64,000 nt of DNA from Splendidivirga corallicola (GTDB taxonomy: Bacteria > Bacteroidota > Bacteroidia > Cytophagales > Cyclobacteriaceae), in the NCBI GenBank assembly GCA_030442035.1, contig JAUJEA010000002.1, positions 434,001 to 498,000 on the forward strand. Reading direction: 5' to 3'. Shown piece after piece: positions 1-8,065 of this stretch. Both the position numbers and the translations under genes were made by a program. The first letter of the stretch is position 1. The number at the start of each line of letters is the position of its first letter. Under the pieces are notes generated by a model, which was not told where the DNA came from, made no database searches, and worked only from the letters and a program-made list of their open reading frames with translations.

Positions 1-840
1 GCAGGAACCGGAAAGACCACATTAGGTGAAAAAGTGGCCTATGCCCTGTTTGACAGAAAGGAAAATGATGGCAAGAATTTGCCATACTCCATTATCAATT
101 GCAACCAGTGGACTTCACCCATAGACATCAAAGGAGGGCAAACTATCGAAGGGTACAAAGAGGGCGCTTTGATTGAAGCCTGGAGGGATGGGAAAGTGCT
201 GATTTTAGATGAAATGCCAAAATTGGATGCCAACACAGCAGGTATTCTGAATGATGCCCTGGCTAAAACCGCGAAAGGAGATGCCATCATCTTCAACGGG
301 CTGAACAACCCGATCAAAAAGCACCGGGACTTTGGATGTATCGCCACGGGAAACACCTTTGGAAAAGGGGCAAGTGGTAACTACGTGGGTAACAACAAAC
401 AAGATGCATCACTCCTGGACCGTTTTAGCGGATGCGTTTACCGGATCGGATTTAATGAAACACTGGAAAGGCAATTGATCTACCCTGCGGTCGTGGAAAT
501 GTGCCTGAAGATTCGGAAAGCAATCTTACAGGATGAAGGGAAAGATGATGATGATACGGAGGACATCATGACCCTTCGTACAATGCTTAATATCCAAAGA
601 GCTTATGAGCTGGAGATGTTACGGGAAACCGGACTGAAACACCATCGGGGTAAGCCGGTTCGCAAAATGATAAACGGTAAGACAGCAAAGGATGCTTTTG
701 AGAGCTACTTCCTGGTCATGAACCGAGACAAAGCCAACAAGATCAAAGAACAGGTTGATATGGAAAGCTTCTACAATTCCTATCGAGGTAAGAACGAAAA
801 AGACGAATTCATAGAGGAATACAAAAGACGAATTGGTTGA
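1..840 (+). CDS. MoxR-type AAA+ ATPase (5' end outside window)
   Basis: The frame is open from the first base, and the first codons encode a Walker A motif (AGTGKTT), so the real start lies upstream. Walker B (VLILDEM) follows at about bases 196-216, and a sensor-1-like ATGNTFG segment lies near bases 343-363, with LLDRF after it. This is the MoxR/CbbQ/GvpN layout. Family knowledge: MoxR ATPases act as chaperones with a VWA-domain partner to insert cofactors or remodel complexes, and pairs of this kind occur in phages as well as chromosomes. The next gene overlaps it (TTGA), suggesting translational coupling with that partner. The remaining ~100 C-terminal residues are helical and charged. 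The class is sure; the substrate is unknown. Confidence 0.85.
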   Translation, partial: AGTGKTTLGEKVAYALFDRKENDGKNLPYSIINCNQWTSPIDIKGGQTIEGYKEGALIEAWRDGKVLILDEMPKLDANTAGILNDALAKTAKGDAIIFNGLNNPIKKHRDFGCIATGNTFGKGASGNYVGNNKQDASLLDRFSGCVYRIGFNETLERQLIYPAVVEMCLKIRKAILQDEGKDDDDTEDIMTLRTMLNIQRAYELEMLRETGLKHHRGKPVRKMINGKTAKDAFESYFLVMNRDKANKIKEQVDMESFYNSYRGKNEKDEFIEEYKRRIG

Positions 841-1871
841 TAATTCCCAGGAAAAATAGCGTCACTATCAGAGGTACCGGGTCGGGTCAAATAAAATTTA
901 ACTACCTCATTTTCGATAGTGTCGGTCAGTTCAATGAATTTGTAGACCATGAGTCCAAATCTTTGAGCGACCACAATTTTGAGATATTGAAAGGGGTAAA
1001 TGCCGGAACTCTATCAAAGATTAACAATCGGTCCGAATGGTATGGGCTTCCGGTTCCTGACAGTATAGACGAACTAGACCGTCACAATAGCTTTTTGGGA
1101 ATCGAATTACTGAAGCAGATCAAGCCCAAAATAGAACGGCATCTATCTGACTACTTACGCTACCTGGAGTCTTATATCATGCCCAAACCAAAAGTAAGCT
1201 ACAATGACAGAGGCTTGGGTATGTTCTCATTTGACAGGGCTACAATGGGTTTGTATCAATCGGGAAAGATAGCGCTTGGCAATCCAATAGAAAAAACTGC
1301 AGCACAGATCAACATTGAACTTGGAAGGGACAAGATCAACACCAGGATTAAAAAGGTCTATGCCTTTTTTGAGCATAAGGAAAAGACCTACCCTTCCATT
1401 CGTCTATTTCTTATGGTTGGAGCAAATGCCGATGTGCAGGGAAGTGACCTGCTCTATGTCGGGTTAGCGTGTGCAGAGCTGGTGGAATTCCTGGAAATAA
1501 GAGGTGTGGCAGTAGAAGTTAATGTCCTCATTGGTTCAGCCTTTCACAACCAGGTGTGCCTGGCATCTGTGAGAGTCAAAAGATTCCAGGACAAAACCGA
1601 CAAAAATCTTTTGCTCCTTCTAAGCTCTGATCCCAGGTACTTCAGATACAGAGGCTTCAAGGCCCTTATTGCATTGAGTAATTATTTCGGTCTCAAAATA
1701 CCCAATGGGCTTGGAAGATTAAAAGAAAGCATGGGAAAAAGGTTTGTCTCTGCCCTTGACCCCAAAGGCTTTGTATTCGAGCAGAGCTATTCCCTGAAGA
1801 GTGCTGCGAAGGAAGTGAAACGAATCATCGATACCTACAAAACCCGATTGGACGATGCGAAAAAAGGTTAG
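837..1871 (+). CDS. Putative VWA-like partner of the MoxR ATPase
   Basis: A 344-residue protein whose only plausible start is a TTG that overlaps the upstream stop codon (TTGA); the first in-frame ATG is over 100 residues further on, inside a conserved-looking region. The C-terminal half has alternating hydrophobic strands and helices (IRLFLMVGAN, VAVEVNVLIG, NLLLLLSSDP), which suggests a Rossmann-type VWA fold. A canonical MIDAS DxSxS is not visible; the equivalent loop reads VGANADV. Known biology: MoxR genes are usually followed by a VWA gene. The function is therefore inferred from position and predicted fold, not from a motif. The 3' end overlaps the next gene by 17 bases. Confidence 0.55.
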   Translation: MIIPRKNSVTIRGTGSGQIKFNYLIFDSVGQFNEFVDHESKSLSDHNFEILKGVNAGTLSKINNRSEWYGLPVPDSIDELDRHNSFLGIELLKQIKPKIERHLSDYLRYLESYIMPKPKVSYNDRGLGMFSFDRATMGLYQSGKIALGNPIEKTAAQINIELGRDKINTRIKKVYAFFEHKEKTYPSIRLFLMVGANADVQGSDLLYVGLACAELVEFLEIRGVAVEVNVLIGSAFHNQVCLASVRVKRFQDKTDKNLLLLLSSDPRYFRYRGFKALIALSNYFGLKIPNGLGRLKESMGKRFVSALDPKGFVFEQSYSLKSAAKEVKRIIDTYKTRLDDAKKG

Positions 1872-2211
1872 CTGCCGAGTGATAAATAAAATGATGGATA
1901 AAGCCATCGAGATCAATAAAAGGTGTCCTGAAGAGTGCCGGGACTTCAGTATTATGATTTCAAATATGAGGAAAGGGACACTTCTACTGCGCTGGACTAC
2001 CATAAACATCGAAAACATTGATAACCCTGTTCAGTGCTATCACTATGAGTGCTTCAACACGGATGGAACCTCCCAAAACTGTTCAGTGAATTATGCTGAC
2101 CAGGAGGAAGCCAATGAATTTTTCTGGAGCCTTAAAACGCTCTATCAACAACAATTTGCAAGTGACCACCGGCATGGCCGAAGCAAATCAACAAACAGTA
2201 ATTCAAAATAA
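1855..2211 (+). CDS. Hypothetical protein, 118 aa
   Basis: I do not recognise this protein. It starts inside the preceding gene (17-base overlap), as expected for a coupled operon. It is rich in cysteine (7 residues, e.g. CPEEC near residue 24) and has short beta-like stretches (TLLLRWTTINIE, PVQCYHYECF) and a low-complexity Ser/Asn/Lys tail. There is no membrane segment and no signal peptide. Its place between the MoxR/VWA-like pair and a run of charged proteins suggests a virus-element-specific small cytoplasmic protein. An accessory or DNA-metabolism role is possible, but nothing in the sequence decides it. Confidence 0.6.
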   Translation: MRKKVSCRVINKMMDKAIEINKRCPEECRDFSIMISNMRKGTLLLRWTTINIENIDNPVQCYHYECFNTDGTSQNCSVNYADQEEANEFFWSLKTLYQQQFASDHRHGRSKSTNSNSK

Positions 2212-2217
2212 AGAGCA

Positions 2218-2550
2218 ATGTATAAGACCAGTCAAGTCACCCCAAAAGATCTGGGGAAGATCAAAGTGAAAAACCAGGCTAGGATCAGGGAGATCACCGG
2301 AGAAGAATTAGATCCTAAAAAAGCATGGTCAATTATCAAAAATGAATCCAAAAACTTCACCAATGACAATCCAAAAGCAAAGCAAGCCGATGAGCTTTTC
2401 GCTGAATTGATGAAAGCCAATGGGCTCATAGTCAATCGTGATCCGGTCAGTAAATCGAAAGATGATGATAAGGAAAGGATCAGGATTCGGGAACGCGAGA
2501 GAGCGAGAACAATCCAAATAATGAAGTTGAAACTACAAATCGCAGCGTAA
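2218..2550 (+). CDS. Small charged helical protein, 110 aa
   Basis: I do not recognise this protein. It is strongly charged: the central part (PKKAWSIIKNESKNF) looks helical and the C-terminal third is dense in Arg/Glu/Lys with repeated R-x-R-E-R-E pairs, typical of a single amphipathic coiled-coil helix. There is no membrane segment. It starts six bases after the previous stop, and its stop overlaps the next start (TAATG), so it is co-translated with its neighbours. It could be a scaffold-like or nucleic-acid-associated protein of the element; that is speculation. Confidence 0.55.
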   Translation: MYKTSQVTPKDLGKIKVKNQARIREITGEELDPKKAWSIIKNESKNFTNDNPKAKQADELFAELMKANGLIVNRDPVSKSKDDDKERIRIRERERARTIQIMKLKLQIAA

Positions 2551-3848
2551 TGGCAAAAATTGAGGATCTAAAGAAAATCGAATTTGATAAAATACCCGAC
2601 ACCTACAATAATTTGACAATGGGTGTAAAGCAACTCATTGAAGATTATGACAATGAGTCCGACAAAGCCCTTTTTGAGAAAGAAGCCCAGGAAAACATTG
2701 ATGCTTATTTCGACATGGTGAAAAGTGTGGCTCCTGATGCCATACCTTCACCGGGTTCAACGAAGGCAAAAAAAGATAAGAAGTCAAGTAACAAGGATAC
2801 CAAGATCCAGGGCAAGAATCGCAACATTCTACTTGACTATCATAATGCCCTTTTGGATATAGCTGGCAATTACCAGGGCGAAGAAAGTAACGACCTGGAA
2901 GGGTTCTTTGAAAATGTCCTGGGTGCCTTAAATGATATTATTGAGGATAGTAAGGACAATGAAATACCATCACTGGTACAAAAAGCAGTCAAGCCTTTCT
3001 ATGCTCATGCCGAGATGTTGGAAGACAATCAGAAAATCAGGCTTGGCACAGTGGATGAGACTGATGTAAAGTACCGAAATAAAGCTGTTAAGGTTGTTGA
3101 CAAGCTCTTGGAGGACTTAAAGATCGGGTCGCACCAAACCAAATCATCAAAAAAGACACCTGCTAAGGAGGTTTCAAAGTCCAAAGATGATAAGGATGAA
3201 CTTGCCAGGATCGAGAAGGAGAAAACTGATAAAAATGAGAAGTCCAGGCGTGTCCTGAAGAAGATGGAAGAGTACGAACAGAATATCGCTGCTTGCCGTG
3301 CGGTAATCCGGGAGCATTATAAGAAAAAAAGAGAGTCAGAACCGGAAAAGCCCAAACCAACCAGGCGGACTTTGCTCAAGAAAAAAGTGCTGTCAATTAT
3401 CAAACTCACACCTGAAGCTATTTCAAGCGATCCGGGGATAATTGCTGAAAACAGAAAGATCGTCAAAGCCACAATCAAAGCATTTATGAAGAATTGGGGA
3501 ATGACCAATACCCAACAAGTTGAAAGTGCTATTGATAAGGAGTTTGATCAGATCGAGGACAAGATCGAAGAAAAGGAACAGAGGGATAACGCTCATCGTT
3601 GGAGCAGAGACCTACCGGACACCGACAAGATCATTGCCTATGAAAAGAAGCACAACAAGCATTTACTAAAGGAAGCTGCACACCAGATTGTGGACAATAT
3701 CACTGAGGCTATCAAATTGTACAAAGCAGATAAAGAAAAAGCCTTCGGGTATCTACAATCCAATTTCGATAATCATCAACTGGAAGAATACTTGCCCAGG
3801 TACATCCTCGAAGAGATGAAGGAAAAGCCAGAATCAAAAGCCAGGTAA
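2550..3848 (+). CDS. Long Lys/Glu-rich coiled-coil protein, 432 aa
   Basis: The start overlaps the upstream stop (TAATG). The protein is hydrophilic throughout, with no membrane segment. Residues ~60-85 and ~190-260 are Lys/Ser/Asp-rich linkers, and residues ~210-265 are a predicted coiled coil. A more structured helical C-terminal part (~280-425) contains PEAISSDPGIIAENRKIV and a conserved-looking W-G-M-T-N segment. I recognise no enzymatic motif. Its composition resembles the two following proteins at 3866 and 4941, so these may form one assembly. A scaffolding or replication-accessory role is possible but unproven. Confidence 0.6.
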   Translation: MAKIEDLKKIEFDKIPDTYNNLTMGVKQLIEDYDNESDKALFEKEAQENIDAYFDMVKSVAPDAIPSPGSTKAKKDKKSSNKDTKIQGKNRNILLDYHNALLDIAGNYQGEESNDLEGFFENVLGALNDIIEDSKDNEIPSLVQKAVKPFYAHAEMLEDNQKIRLGTVDETDVKYRNKAVKVVDKLLEDLKIGSHQTKSSKKTPAKEVSKSKDDKDELARIEKEKTDKNEKSRRVLKKMEEYEQNIAACRAVIREHYKKKRESEPEKPKPTRRTLLKKKVLSIIKLTPEAISSDPGIIAENRKIVKATIKAFMKNWGMTNTQQVESAIDKEFDQIEDKIEEKEQRDNAHRWSRDLPDTDKIIAYEKKHNKHLLKEAAHQIVDNITEAIKLYKADKEKAFGYLQSNFDNHQLEEYLPRYILEEMKEKPESKAR

Positions 3849-3865
3849 TCAATAAGTGAAATCCA

Positions 3866-4330
3866 ATGAAGACTACACAATTTGACGAATTCCTGAAGAT
3901 CAATAAAATCAAGGTGATAGAATTGCCTGAACCCATCCGGGAAAAGATGGAGATCCATAAAGACATGCACGATCAGTTAGGTGATACGGTTGAAGATGAC
4001 AAGAAAACCCTGCAAAAGAAGCTGGATGACCTGGAGGATGAAATCTATGAGGATTTACTCAATGAGTTTGATGATCAGCTTACCAACAACGAGGTAATTC
4101 AGGAAAAACCTAAACCCGAAAAGAAGAAAGAAGCTAAAAAGGAGAAAGATAAGAATGAGGAGATCCTTGATATCATTTACGAAGATGGGAAGATAGATAA
4201 CCTCTCAAAATCCTACTTGAAGTCCAAAGGTCTGGATGTGGATTTTTCACAATGGGAAATATCCATTGGTAAGTACCTGCTCTATCGAAAATCTGTGTTT
4301 CACATTCGTTTTCGATTGGCCAAAAAATAG
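3866..4330 (+). CDS. Acidic/basic helical protein, 154 aa
   Basis: I do not recognise this protein. It starts 17 bases after the preceding gene. Residues 1-40 look globular, 45-75 are an acidic helix, 78-100 are a Lys/Glu-rich linker, and the last 50 residues return to an ordered mix ending in a basic tail. No signal peptide or membrane helix is seen. This is the last gene before a 130-base AT-rich gap, so it probably ends the MoxR operon. Its composition resembles the 432-residue upstream protein, which supports a shared process. Confidence 0.55.
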   Translation: MKTTQFDEFLKINKIKVIELPEPIREKMEIHKDMHDQLGDTVEDDKKTLQKKLDDLEDEIYEDLLNEFDDQLTNNEVIQEKPKPEKKKEAKKEKDKNEEILDIIYEDGKIDNLSKSYLKSKGLDVDFSQWEISIGKYLLYRKSVFHIRFRLAKK

Positions 4331-4462
4331 CTGTCTTGCAAAAAAATTTTGCTCTTCATATATTGTAAATATTTGATAATCAAAGTTTTATACTTTTTTA
4401 GTTAAGACTTTATCAAAAACTTGCGATTCAATTATATGACACTTTAACAAAGTTCGGTAAGC
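4331..4462 (+). promoter_or_regulatory. AT-rich intergenic region, probable promoter of the HTH-ATPase operon
   Basis: This is the only sizeable gap in the left + strand block. It is very AT-rich, with a poly-A/poly-T stretch at ~4338-4350 and a TTTG-containing segment near 4368-4375. An exact match to the Bacteroidota TAnnTTTG -7 element was not found, so this is assigned as a promoter region only from position and composition. Confidence 0.3.
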
Positions 4463-4981
4463 ATGAATTCCTCCGGAAATACCCACAACCATCAAGTCCC
4501 TGACTACAAAGAGCTTCAGAAGAATATTGATTTAGTGATCGGCAAAATTGGTTTACAAAACACGATTTTCCTGCTGACCAGTTTCATCAACGCCACGAGC
4601 ATTCCGGTTCAAGAAACTCAAAGGCTTCAGATGATCAGTCAGTATCTCATCACCAGGTGTATCAAAGTGTTTGAGCTAAATGACAGAACGTTCTTTACCT
4701 CCGGCATCCGTGAGTACCGTGAGGCAAGAATGGCTTGCTACCACTTACTCAAAAAATATACTGGTGCGAGCTATTCCAAAATAGCCGAGGACTTTGGATT
4801 GACAAAACGCAACGTGCTGTACAACTGCACCAAATGCGAAGAGAGGTTAAGTGTGCCTTTCTATTATCAGTCCTTCCTGGAGAAGTACGATGCACTGGAA
4901 AAATGCATCATTCACTTTATCTCAAAACTAAATACTGAACATGAAGAAAGTTTCAAAAGAAGTACAACAGGTACTAAGTGA
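4463..4981 (+). CDS. Protein with DnaA domain-IV-like helix-turn-helix
   Basis: A 172-residue protein without a membrane segment. Residues ~82-130 (REYREARMACYHLLKKYTG, then SYSKIAEDFGLTKRNVLYN) match the pattern of the DnaA C-terminal DNA-binding domain: a basic helix, then an S-x-x-x-I-x-x-x-F-G turn and a recognition helix with an N-V-L-Y core. There is no AAA+ domain, so this is not DnaA itself. Known biology: stand-alone domains of this type occur in phages and mobile elements of Bacteroidota. It probably binds DNA at an origin or promoter of the element. The 3' end overlaps the next gene by 41 bases. The fold is moderately sure; the role is inferred. Confidence 0.6.
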   Translation: MNSSGNTHNHQVPDYKELQKNIDLVIGKIGLQNTIFLLTSFINATSIPVQETQRLQMISQYLITRCIKVFELNDRTFFTSGIREYREARMACYHLLKKYTGASYSKIAEDFGLTKRNVLYNCTKCEERLSVPFYYQSFLEKYDALEKCIIHFISKLNTEHEESFKRSTTGTK

Positions 4982-5822
4982 CGACTCTGACATAGCGTTT
5001 GAACAAATAGCCGGAGAGGAAACCAGTCCACTGAATGCCCCGGTAATCGAAAAGGACATTGCAGGATCACACCAGGCCGGAACCATACAAAATGACCTTG
5101 ATGATGGTGAAACAGCTTCGCAGGGTGATGAATCTCAACATGAGAATAATGAAGATGACATTTTGGATGCCCCGGAGCAACAAATAGATGATGACTATGG
5201 TGGCCCATCCGGGACAGAAATCCCTGAAGAGGATGAAGAGGAGTCAGAAGGGTTTCAATTACCCACCTCACATGCCAGGCAGGCTGCTGATACCTTTTTG
5301 GGAATGGCAGATAATTTCCTGGAAATCGGTGGTGGTTTTTTTGTCAAGGTAAAGAAACACACTGATTTCTATGATCTTGATGAAATCATTCAGGTCATTG
5401 ACGAACACAACACCAGGAACGTCAAAAGGCTCAGGCTTGAAAAAGAGGATAAAGCGCTGTTAAAACCTCTTTTGGTAGAAGTGCTGAAAAAGAAAGCAAG
5501 GAAGCTCACTCCTGAACAACAACTCATGGGAGCTTTGATTTCCATTCTTGTTAAGAAGGCCCAATTAGTGCTGGAGGTAAGAGCCGAAAATGAAATACTC
5601 GTTGACAGGATTTTACAGATTATTCGCGAAGAAAGGGGCACAGCTTCAGAAAGGTACTCCGATGATGAGCAGGAAGAAGAAAGTGAATTCATCGAGGAAG
5701 AATCTATTACTGAAGAGCCTGGCCAGGAATACGAGGCTATAGAAAAGCCTTCCCAGGTGATTTCTCCTGAATCAGTCCTGGAGATAGCAGATGTAGAGGA
5801 ACAAGATGAAAAGGGGGAATAG
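4941..5822 (+). CDS. Acidic protein preceding the packaging-type ATPase, 293 aa
   Basis: I do not recognise this protein. Residues 1-95 and 235-293 are highly acidic and probably disordered (runs of Asp/Glu). The centre (~105-230) is ordered and helical, with FFVKVKKHTDFYDLDEIIQV and a basic patch (KRLRLEKEDK). It has no membrane segment. It ends one base before the ATG of the ATPase gene, so the two are almost certainly co-translated. Acidic flanks suggest a partner that keeps a basic or DNA-binding protein in check. A packaging cofactor is one possibility, based only on its position. Confidence 0.6.
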   Translation: MKKVSKEVQQVLSDDSDIAFEQIAGEETSPLNAPVIEKDIAGSHQAGTIQNDLDDGETASQGDESQHENNEDDILDAPEQQIDDDYGGPSGTEIPEEDEEESEGFQLPTSHARQAADTFLGMADNFLEIGGGFFVKVKKHTDFYDLDEIIQVIDEHNTRNVKRLRLEKEDKALLKPLLVEVLKKKARKLTPEQQLMGALISILVKKAQLVLEVRAENEILVDRILQIIREERGTASERYSDDEQEEESEFIEEESITEEPGQEYEAIEKPSQVISPESVLEIADVEEQDEKGE

Positions 5823-6770
5823 ATGGCAGAGGTAAAGGAAATAAAGAAATCCAACAGGGGAAGAAAACCCATTGAATACTCCAAAGAGGAGCTGGAAAGG
5901 CAACCAATGATTCTGCTTGTGTGTGGTCAGATGGGAGTTGGTAAGACCTACCGCAATAAGCAGGAGATCAAAAGGTACATGATGGATAATCCGGGAACTG
6001 GTAAAGTTGGCAGAAAGGTCTTGGCGTTTGACACAAATGACGATGACTTTCCGGAGTTCAAGACAGTCAACCCTGACCATATCAAAGCATTGACCAAGAT
6101 CAGTGCAAGAAGGATCCGGCCATTCAATAAAGATGGGACGCCTATGGGTGATGATGAAAAAAGGGAGGTCGTCAACAAGATAATGCGCTACTTCCGCAAT
6201 GGCCTGATCGTATTAGACGACATAGATCACTACATGCAGGGAGCCAGGTCACAAAGCATGATTGGGGCTTTAGTTACTGTCCGGCACAAGGGAATTGATA
6301 TTATCCTGGGACACCAGTCGATCGCTAAAATTTCTACCACAGAATGGCAGACATGCACCTGGCTTAGACTCCATCATCAAAACGATGATGTTACCAGGTA
6401 TCGGGAAAGGATCCCAAAATACAAGCTCGTCCGCATTGCTCAATTGATTGTAGATGAACAATACGAATTGGCTGCCAACGCATTTGAGCAAGGTAAGATA
6501 GACCAGAACGAATATAAGATCAGGAAGAGCTTTTTTGTCTATGTCAATATGCCGGAACAAAAGATAAAGGGATGCAGTAGAGAAGCCTTTATCCGCGCCT
6601 CCAAAAAGTATATCGATCAGGAAGAAAGCCGCCAGGTGAAAATGATGCAGATGGAAAGGAACTTTAAAGACCAACCCATCTACAAAAACAGAAATGAGGC
6701 TGTTATCAAGCTCATAACCGATTATTTGAGGTTTCACGATAGCAGTACGTCCAGCCCATTCCAGCAATGA
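5823..6770 (+). CDS. P-loop ATPase of FtsK/HerA/Zot type (virion packaging or assembly)
   Basis: A 315-residue protein. Residues 35-42 are Walker A (GQMGVGKT), 128-135 are Walker B (LIVLDDID), and a third strand with a polar end (ILGHQS, 161-166) matches the sensor strand with Gln seen in FtsK/HerA and Zot-type ATPases. No transmembrane helix is seen, unlike classical inovirus Zot/pI. Known biology: such ATPases pump DNA into the capsids of tailless membrane-containing viruses (PRD1 P9, PM2 P9) or drive filamentous phage assembly. Its + strand operon and the virion-like genes at 50-64 kb fit a viral motor. A plasmid or ICE mobilisation ATPase is the main alternative. It overlaps the next gene by four bases. 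Confidence 0.65.
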   Translation: MAEVKEIKKSNRGRKPIEYSKEELERQPMILLVCGQMGVGKTYRNKQEIKRYMMDNPGTGKVGRKVLAFDTNDDDFPEFKTVNPDHIKALTKISARRIRPFNKDGTPMGDDEKREVVNKIMRYFRNGLIVLDDIDHYMQGARSQSMIGALVTVRHKGIDIILGHQSIAKISTTEWQTCTWLRLHHQNDDVTRYRERIPKYKLVRIAQLIVDEQYELAANAFEQGKIDQNEYKIRKSFFVYVNMPEQKIKGCSREAFIRASKKYIDQEESRQVKMMQMERNFKDQPIYKNRNEAVIKLITDYLRFHDSSTSSPFQQ

Positions 6771-7597
6771 ATATCAACAAGAGAGTACTTTCATTAGGAG
6801 CTGGAACCCAATCAACAGATCTTCTCCTAAGAAGTCTTAGGGGTGAGATGGAGCATAAGCCGGATTATGCAATTTTTGCTGATGTTGGAAATGAGCCAAA
6901 AGGAGTCTATAAGCACCTGGAATGGCTCATTAACCATGTGGATAAGGAATATGGCTTTCAGATCAAAGTCATTTCCGCAGGAAACATCTACCAGGATGCT
7001 ATCGAGTTCATATCCGGCAATATCAATCGAGCAGACGGAATGCCCCTTCACATAAAGTCTGATGATGGAAGCCAGGCTATCCTGAACCGCCAATGCACCG
7101 GTTACTACAAGATCCTTCCAATCCGCAGGTTCGTCAAGAAACATAAGCAACCTGGGAGGTTCAATAAGGTTGAATTATGGCTCGGGATCAGCTACGAGGA
7201 AAGCCAAAGGATGAAAGACCCGGATGTGAAATGGCTCATACACAGGTATCCTCTTGTTGAAAAGAAAATCCGTAGAGCAGATTGCATCAAAAATTTCAAA
7301 GCACACAATATACCGGTTCCATATAGGTCAAGCTGTATTATCTGTCCATATCATTCCAATGATTACTGGTACTGGCTTTATGTGACAGAGCCGGACAGCT
7401 TTGAGTCAGCCGTCTTCCTGGACGACATGATTCGAGACTACCCCGGTATTGAAAATGCTCAATGCTACCTTCACCGATCATGCCGTCCGCTCAAAGAGGT
7501 AATCATTGATTTGGCACGACAAAAAGAACTTCAAAAAAGACAATTATCCATCTTTCCTGAACTCATTGACGAGTGTGACGGAGTATGTGGGTCATAA
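6767..7597 (+). CDS. PP-loop ATP pyrophosphatase, PAPS-reductase-like family
   Basis: A 276-residue protein. Residues 9-17 (SLGAGTQST) form an SxGxxS/T-type PP-loop at the N-terminus. A conserved RQCT-x-x-YKI-x-P segment lies at 109-119, and a paired cysteine motif (C190-IIC-193, followed by P-Y-H) sits in the C-terminal half, which could hold Fe-S or zinc. The family adenylates its substrate with ATP and includes PAPS reductases, tRNA-thiolation enzymes and DndC. Phage-borne members are common, and their substrate is usually unknown. The ATGA overlap with the ATPase gene says the two are co-expressed, so a nucleic-acid modification tied to packaging or restriction evasion is possible. That last step is inference. 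Confidence 0.7.
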   Translation: MNINKRVLSLGAGTQSTDLLLRSLRGEMEHKPDYAIFADVGNEPKGVYKHLEWLINHVDKEYGFQIKVISAGNIYQDAIEFISGNINRADGMPLHIKSDDGSQAILNRQCTGYYKILPIRRFVKKHKQPGRFNKVELWLGISYEESQRMKDPDVKWLIHRYPLVEKKIRRADCIKNFKAHNIPVPYRSSCIICPYHSNDYWYWLYVTEPDSFESAVFLDDMIRDYPGIENAQCYLHRSCRPLKEVIIDLARQKELQKRQLSIFPELIDECDGVCGS

Positions 7598-7627
7598 ACC
7601 AATCTTCTAATTTTAAAATCAAATCCG

Positions 7628-7831
7628 ATGACAGTAGTAAAAAAGCTGAATTTTAAGCGAAAGAAAGGGATGCTCTATTACATCGACAAAAACGGCAACC
7701 TTGTTGAGTTCAATCGAAAAACCAAAGCCAAGAATGTGGTGGTACGTTCTAACATTACTTGGGACAAAGGGTACTTATATTTCCTGGACAAAAATGGGGA
7801 TATCTCCAGGGCTAGGATGGAAAATAACTAA
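7628..7831 (+). CDS. Small beta-rich protein, 67 aa
   Basis: I do not recognise this protein. It is basic and contains two copies of a short beta unit, GMLYYIDKNGNLVEF and GYLYFLDKNGDISRA (around residues 14-28 and 47-61), with Y-x-D-K-N-G-x turns. This resembles single blades of a beta-propeller or cell-wall-binding repeat. It has no signal peptide. It is the last + strand gene of the left block, followed by the first repeat of the - strand island. Confidence 0.5.
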   Translation: MTVVKKLNFKRKKGMLYYIDKNGNLVEFNRKTKAKNVVVRSNITWDKGYLYFLDKNGDISRARMENN

Positions 7832-7911
7832 CGACGATTTTAGCTCCATTTTTGATTGAATTCCAATATACTGTTTTGGAAAACAATTGCTTTATTCAGG
7901 TTTGTAGTGTA

Positions 7912-7992
7912 GAGGCTATAAATCTGTACTTTCTACTATAGAAAAACCTAGCTTCTGATTCAGTAAATCGCTGTATAAAAATAGTGTGAGAG
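7912..7992. repeat. Dispersed repeat R-C, copy 1
   Basis: This segment aligns with bases 16171-16262: both contain GGCTATnAAnCTGTACTTTC, then CTACnnAGAAAA and AATCGCTGTA. Each copy lies just downstream of the last gene of a - strand module (the sacsin-like gene here, the GIY-YIG gene there). Its origin is unknown; it may be a decayed insertion-element end or a module border. Confidence 0.65.
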
Positions 7993-8065
7993 AATTGGAA
8001 TCAATTAAGCACACCAAGATTTGGCATGTACCATATCATCTGTTGGCTACTAGTTCACTTTTTAT

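Noticed and set aside
4331-4462. A replication origin next to the DnaA-like protein
   Set aside because: AT-rich but no clear iterons or DnaA boxes were seen.
5823-6770. Zot toxin call for the ATPase
   Set aside because: It lacks the transmembrane segment and C-terminal domain of Zot/pI proteins.
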